Shown here in pieces: positions 58,538 to 64,000 of a DNA stretch of 64,000 nucleotides. Origin of the DNA: Straminergon stramineum (Eukaryota > Streptophyta > Bryopsida > Hypnales > Calliergonaceae); the NCBI GenBank assembly GCA_963920665.1, contig OY987272.1, positions 19,473,001 through 19,537,000 on the forward strand, given 5' to 3'. Under the pieces are notes generated by a model, which made no database searches, had not been told where the DNA came from, and saw nothing but the letters and a program-made list of their open reading frames with translations. Position 1 is the stretch's first letter, and each line of letters starts with the position of its first letter. A program made the translations under genes and the position numbers.

Positions 58538-59638
58538 AGTTATAGGATTTAAGTGCTTTTTTTTATTAAATAAAAAATAATAATTTTAGACAAGGCTCAA
58601 ATAGCCTACAATTTGAAGTTTAGGCACATTGAACTTGCAACTAATACGGATATCATTCTAAAATTTTGGGAAGATGTAATTGAGTAAGTTAAATAAAAAA
58701 TCATATGGTTGCATTTGTTAAAAAAATAAATATAGATGAAGATTTTAGCCTTGCTTTGGGGGCAACTATTTTGAAGTAGTTTTGGGCCTCTAAACATCAA
58801 AGAATATTAGTGGTTAACCTCATTTATGAATATATTGCTAGTGTTGTCTTTCAAAAACTAATGTAAGTCCATTCTGATTCACAAGGGCTCTATATGAAAC
58901 AACTTGGCTAGAATGTGGGAAATAACTTTTCAATTCTTCATTATAAGTTTTCAAAGTAATCTCACTAACTTTAAGTTGAGTACTTAGAGGTTAAGTAAAT
59001 TAACTTTTGGGCCAAATATTTTTGAGGGACATCTTGCTCAAAGACAAGAAAATTTGTTTTGGAGGGAATATTTGACAATGTATTTCCTTTCCCAATAGAT
59101 GAAATTATTGAACTGCTACAAATTCTTACAACAATAACATTCTTTCTTCGATACATGGACATATTTAGGGATGAATGAGCCAATGCATACTATTAATCGA
59201 CTTGTCCATTAACATTTTGTCCATTTCATCTGCATTTGTACAATTGTAAATAGCTCCAACTCAACCAAGATCGCTTTTTGCATTGCTAATGATAAATGGT
59301 AGAGGAGCCCTATCTTAACCCTTCACCGTTGACACGGATGTTTTGTGTCTGATGGATGACTTTACCATTGACTATAGAAAAAGAGAATGCACCTATTGGT
59401 CTAATAATCAAAGCAGTTTTGTTGACTACCTTGGTCATGGGGTGTGCATCCTTCAAGGGTTAATCCTTAAACACCAAATAGGTGACCATGGAACTCATCA
59501 CTTTTGGAACCATGTGACATCATCTACTTTAAAAAACCCAAAAATATTCATTGGGAGTCAAATTATTGTAGAAGATCTCCCCTTTCCACCTTTAATTCCG
59601 TGGATTTATAGTTGCACTTTCATCCTATATACTCAATT
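58538..59638. other. AT-rich region with degenerate frames
   Basis: Short frames on both strands (for example 59343-59663, plus, 106 codons) show no domain. Probably an old transposon remnant. Confidence 0.35.
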
Positions 59639-59876
59639 GGGAAAAAGCCCCCCATTGCATTAGGATTGTTCCAGTACCGTTGTAATGGGGTAACAATCCA
59701 ATATTGCAAATAATATTGTCACAATACTGCAAATAGTATTGCAACAATACATTTTCAATATACCTACTAAAAATGTATTGTTGCAAAGTATTTGGAGTAT
59801 TGTGACAGTATTAGTTCAGTACTGGACTGTTATCCCATTGCACCAGTACTGTACTGATGCAATGGGGATATTTTCC
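59639..59876. mobile_element. MITE-like inverted-repeat element upstream of MAP3K
   Basis: Left GGGAAAAAGCCCCCCATTGC pairs with the right end, which reads GGAAAATATCCCCATTGC on the minus strand. Similarity continues about 50 bp inward on each side (TGTAATGGGGTAACAATCC against TGCAATGGGATAACAGTCC). Size 238 bp, no coding sequence. Target duplication not clear. Confidence 0.65.
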
Positions 59877-60871
59877 TGATTGTAGGGGAATTCCTTGTCA
59901 TTCATCGGACATAAAACGTCCCCCGCGTCGTTTATGGGTTAAGTACTTGTGGGTCCACTCCGCTCCCCTCCGTCGCCCGTCCGCCCGTCGTTGCGACTTT
60001 GCCGCTCCCCTCCGCAATCTCCGACCCTCGTTGTCCTTCTTGCAGACCCGCAGTTAGTTGAGTTAGGGTGGCCCACTTTCTAGCCGTTTCTTTCTCTGAG
60101 GTTTCAGTTTGAATGTCCTCCCTCGCTCGCTCGCTCACCCTCGCTCTCGCTCTCCGTCTGCCCCCCTCATTTGCTCGCTGGCTGCCGTTGTGGTGTTCTC
60201 GCCGACGTGGCTCCCCTGTTTCTCCGATTCCTCGTACTCTCGACCGACCGACGAGCGAGCGGGGTTGGGACTCTTCTGTTTCGCGGATCTCTTGCATGCC
60301 AAGCTGCATCCATGAGGGCGGTGAATTTCCTTGCAGTTCGTTATTTGGGGGGTGCTTGGGCCTATTTTTGGCAGTTAAGTTCGTAGCTTGTTGTCGGACG
60401 GAGATTCGCCGAGGTTTGTAACGTATCGCCGCCGGACTCGGCATTGCTAAAGACCGCTGGAACGCGGCGGAGATCGATAGTGTAGTTTGCTTGCTGAGCT
60501 TCGTTGTCGTCGTCGTGAAATGAAATGTGAGAAGCGGTGCTTGGACGGAGGGCATTGTACTGTCTCTGGACGCTTCGAATTCATCGTTGGGGCTTACATC
60601 TGGCTTGGAGGACACCTGTCGCTGGTGGATCGGACAGGTTTCGAGAAAAGTCCGTGTGGTGGAAGGTTTCGAGGAGCTTGACTGTGATTAGCAGGAAATG
60701 TAAGCAACGATATTGAATCGGCCGTCGTTTGTCGTATGGTGGCCCGACCGCGTTACTCTGTTTTTTGGGAAGCGTTAGGCAGCCTGGCGGCAGCTGGAAA
60801 CTGTTTGAATCTTGACCAGTGCGAGAGTGGAGGTTGAGCATGAGGTCGCTCATTTAGTACGGAAGGAGACA
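59877..60871 (+). promoter_or_regulatory. Promoter and 5' leader of MAP3K gene
   Basis: The base composition changes sharply from AT-rich to GC- and CpG-rich. A C/T-rich tract (about 60117-60185) is typical of plant 5' leaders. The transcription start cannot be fixed. If transcription starts upstream of about 60110, upstream ATGs (for example at 60113, opening a frame of 102 codons) would precede the main start. Long frames here on either strand look like composition effects. Confidence 0.5.
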
Positions 60872-63279
60872 ATGAGAGGTTGGAGCTTCGGACAAGCAGG
60901 CAACATGCAGGTTGGTAGCCGCCTTGGTAGTCCGCGGGCAATTCGATGGCGGAAAGGAGAGCTGATTGGGGCAGGTACGCTTCAGTTTCTTCCTGTTACT
61001 GAGGAATTGTATTTATGTGGGTTCTTCCCTTCAATTATGTGAAGGCTGTCGCACGGACGAGGTTTGACTTTGTACTAGTCGTCACAACCTTCGGGTTCGG
61101 CAATTCTCTCTCGTCCAGTTTAGCGACATGAACGTTCTAGGGCGTTGTTTGTGATGACTACTCCAGAATCTGTCAATCGCCTTCAGTTTGAGTCTTTTGT
61201 CTCCGGCAGTCCCGCAAGATGTCCACTCCTTACACAACTCGAAGTAGAATGCTCTGAAGGGTCGACATGCTTCTGGTTTGTTTCGTATGTGGGGACGGGT
61301 ATCTGAAACCCTCTTTACTTACATTGTTGGGCACTGTGTTTTTTGCAGGCGCCTATGGTCGAGTGTATATGGGCCTGAATCTGGACTCTGGTGAACTTAT
61401 CGCAGTCAAGCAGGTATGCATTGCGCAGAATAACATCACCAAAGACAGGGCTCAATCGCATATCCGGGAACTAGAGGAAGAGGTGAAGCTCCTGCAGAAC
61501 CTCTCTCATCCCAACATTGTTCGCTACCTGGGCACTGCACGAGAGGAGGAAGCTCTGAACATCTTCCTTGAATTTGTTCCTGGAGGATCTATTGCCTCAC
61601 TGCTTGGCAAATTCGGCTCGTTTACGGAGACTGTCATTCGAATGTATACCCGGCAACTGCTCCTGGGACTGGAATATCTCCACAGCAACCACATTATGCA
61701 CCGGGACATCAAGGGTGCGAACATTCTGGTTGACAACAAAGGATGCATTAAGCTTGCTGACTTCGGTGCATCTAAGAAAGTCGTCGAGCTCGCTACGATT
61801 TCCGAAGCAAAATCTATGAAGGGGACCCCCTACTGGATGGCCCCTGAGGTCATTCGGCAGACTGGACACAACTGGCAAGCTGATATGTGGAGTGTCGGAT
61901 GTACCGTCATAGAGATGGCGACTGGCAAACCCCCCTGGAGTCAGCAATTTCAAGAAGTCGCGGCTCTTTTTCACATTGGCACCACCAAGTCGCACCCTCC
62001 TATTCCGGAGCATCTGTCCGCTGATGGAAAAGACTTCCTATTGAGACTGTTACAGAGAGAGCCGCGGCTGAGGCCGAGTGCTGGTGAAATGTTGAAGCAC
62101 CCATTTGTACAGAATTACGAAATATACAATGGACAGGAAAGTGGTGAAGGTCGGCAAGTACTGGAAGAGCATTTGCAGCCCAACAGCGATGGATGCAGTG
62201 TCAGGACGTCAATGTCTTTGCGAAATTCTTGGAGGGGTTCCTTCAGGCAGAATGGTTTGGGATCTTGGAGACCAGGTGGTATGTCTGTGAAAGAGCTCTC
62301 CTTCTCCTTCAAGGATCGCCTATCATCCTTCAAAAAATATTTGAGCATGAGCGGAGCTGGAAACACATATGGTGAGGATCTGAATTGTTCAGTGCGGTTG
62401 GACTCTGTAAGAGTGGATTCTCTGAGGGATTCCGTGAGGCTAGATTCTATGGGGGATTCTGTGAAGTTGGACTCAGTCCGACGGGACACATGGAGCGAGA
62501 GTTTTAACCCTATTTCAGAGCCCTCATACGTAGATGGCAGCAATTGGCGTTTAAATTTGACAACAAATGGTGGATTCTCTGTAAAACATTCGACTAGAAA
62601 TACCTCAGAGACATCGGAAAACCCTGCCATTGGAAGACAAAGCGTGGGTGAGAGGGGTTGGTCCTTACGACAAGAGGATGAAGACGAAGTCACGGAGAGT
62701 AAGATTCGTGCATTTTTAGATGAGAAGGCTCTGGAGTTAAGAAAGCTGCAAACACCCCTGTATGAAGAATTTAACGGTTCGTTGAGGGCATCTGCATTTC
62801 AAGAGAACGGAACCACAGCAGGGCCAGCAGAGAGTTTTGTTGCCCCTTTGAGTCCTGCTATGGCCAAGCAATCAACACCCAGTACAAGCAAGTCACCTAG
62901 CAATGCAAGTACTGTGAGCGGAAGGTCTGCGGGTATCCGCAGTAGCCAGGAGAGTCAAACCAGCGTGAGCTCTGACAGCGCTGGCGGAAATGCACTTCCG
63001 TCGACGAGTGCCAGTTTCAACCCTCTCGTGGAGATACCGTCCCCGAGGTTGAATGAACAGAAAGGGCTCAATGATGCCAAGCAGTCTTTGCGCAGTCCTG
63101 GTCTGAGTTCTAGTGAGCGCCAAAGGTTATGGAAAGAGGAGCTTCAGCAGGAACTTCAACTGAAACGAGAAGAGAAACGTAAGTACTCTCAAAGGATCAC
63201 CCCATTATCTCCCTCTCCCAACTCAAGAGCGCCTCAACGGCCAGGTAGCAGTCGATTAGCCTCTGCGTCGCAAGTATAG
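60872..63279 (+). CDS. ANP/NPK1-type MAP kinase kinase kinase
   Basis: Two exons: 60872-60974 and 61349-63279, joined in phase 1 (donor GTACGC, acceptor TTTTGCAG). The intron splits a Gly codon inside the glycine loop (IGAG|AYGRVYMG). The protein is about 677 residues, close to Arabidopsis ANP1. The start ATG is the first in frame after a TGA at 60806. The kinase domain is at about 29-288: Lys55 in AVKQ, HRDIKGAN with Asp154, DFG at 172-174, GTPYWMAPE ending at 201, then TTKSHPPIPEHLS. The C-terminal half is Ser-rich, with a repeated S-V-R-L-D unit at 62389-62487 and a basic, helical tail (RLWKEELQQELQLKREEKR). In angiosperms this family works with NACK-type kinesins and an MKK6-MPK4 cascade in cell-plate formation and in stress signalling. 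It appears intact and is the only clear host gene here. Confidence 0.95.
60975..61348 (+). other. Intron of MAP3K gene
   Basis: 374 bp, GTACGC...TTTTGCAG. The sequence before exon 2 is open in frame from 61267, but protein homology begins exactly at the splice junction. Confidence 0.85.
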
Positions 63280-63474
63280 TTAATTGTGGTGGTACTTTAT
63301 CTAGAGCAGTCGATTTTCCAGTTCCTTTGGGGTGACTGGCGCACGTTTACTCATCACAAACGAGCTGAACTCTTTACCGCATTCGCGTAACCCTTAGCAC
63401 GGCCATAGAATTTGTCGGCATTGGGTTACCTTGAGCTTTTCTTTACTTTGTAAAGTTGTAATTTTGACTTCACG

Positions 63475-63480
63475 AATAAA
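63475..63480 (+). terminator. Candidate polyadenylation signal of MAP3K
   Basis: AATAAA, 195 bp after the stop codon, in a T-rich 3' flank. Confidence 0.5.
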
Positions 63481-64000
63481 TCTAGGTGCGTGTCCATGCG
63501 CATGTGGGGAGCTTTTTTGGTGCTGCGTTGATTATCATTGTTTATGGACATTCTTTGAAATTGTCAGTATTTCAGCGAGCGATGAATACCCTGTTTCAGG
63601 CCATAATAATGAAACTTTTACATACGGATTTTACTCGAAATTTGTAAGGTAGTGTTACTTACGATCTTGAGTGGAGTGATGAGGGCTGGTGGTTGCCACA
63701 CCACATCAAAATTTTATCTCGTTTGGGCTTTCGCATTCAGAACCCCCGAATTAGATGGTTTTTACCGTGCTGGACTTGCCTCGGAACGGGGAATATAATC
63801 CGTGTATTAGTAATGAAAATCGGCATACTCACTGTCTTTCATCTAAAAATAGAGTATTCTAGGTTGTCCCAAGTTCACTTTTGATCATTGAGGCATTCCT
63901 GTGGATGCCTCAATTGTCTTGCCTAGTCGGTGTCATTAGGGATTGGGGATTTTCTGTGACATCCTCCCGCCCCCAATTGTCCCTAGTACACTTGCCGTAC
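63481..64000. other. Downstream flank
   Basis: No gene. TGTGACATCC near 63954 followed by CCCGCCCCC may be the start of another LTR cut by the window edge. Confidence 0.3.

Noticed and set aside
59932..60615. Minus-strand frame of 227 codons upstream of the MAP3K
   Set aside because: Arg/Glu/Thr-rich low complexity in a CpG-rich leader with no recognisable domain; more likely a composition effect.
61267..61348. Translation start at 61267 for the MAP3K
   Set aside because: The codons before 61349 lack kinase homology, while exon 1 (60872-60974) supplies the WRKGELIGAG start with a correct donor and matching phase.

Overview
The window looks like nuclear DNA of a streptophyte (land plant or a close algal relative). 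The evidence is a plant-type ANP/NPK1 MAP kinase kinase kinase at the right end, GT-AG introns, TTTAGGG-type telomere-like runs, and plant transposon families: CACTA (En/Spm), hAT, Ty3-type LTR elements and a MULE-like transposase. A bryophyte-like genome is my leading guess, but the sequence alone does not settle it. Only about the last 4 kb is ordinary host gene space. The rest is nested, decaying mobile DNA.

Layout, left to right. (1) 1-7976: right-hand part of a CACTA element with Ptta/En/Spm transposase exons and the terminal motif TTTCTTGTAGTG. It sits inside the gag gene (7977-8641, minus) of a Ty3-type LTR retrotransposon whose primer-binding site (8821-8833) and long LTR (8845-15743) follow. 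(2) That LTR is itself split by a 5.0-kb non-autonomous hAT element (9214-14225) with a perfect 8-bp target duplication. (3) The LTR element landed in a MULE-like transposase gene (15744-18123, minus). Facing away from it is a multi-exon gene (22972-27256, plus) that combines a ParB/Srx-like domain with a DNA-methyltransferase-like domain. (4) 29157-50397: a very large hAT-type element, about 21 kb. It carries a protein-kinase-like gene, two paralogous genes with a new Cys/His domain (one of which also encodes a RING-H2 finger), and a BED-DUF659-hATC transposase. A 3.3-kb solo LTR with its own reading frame interrupts the transposase gene, and a piggyBac-like MITE lies in the left part. (5) 50398-59876: AT-rich repeat remnants, including a CACTA-like end, a possible solo LTR and a MITE. 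(6) 60872-63279: the MAP3K gene, one intron, apparently intact.

The most striking pattern is in the large hAT element. The same GTCCGCC/GGCGGAC-rich motif fills both element ends and also lies roughly 200-400 bp upstream of each of its four genes. I infer one DNA-binding factor, plausibly the transposase, acting on both termini and promoters. The 5-kb hAT element inside the LTR has the same two distinct ends and shares the large element's central non-coding block, so it looks like a deletion derivative.

Nearly all transposon genes are broken by in-frame stop codons rather than frameshifts. Most are TAG, as expected if methylated CAG/CGA/TGG sites were deaminated. The relative order of insertion can be read from the nesting: MULE-like gene, then the LTR element, then the small hAT and the CACTA separately. 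Within the large hAT, the solo LTR came after the transposase gene.
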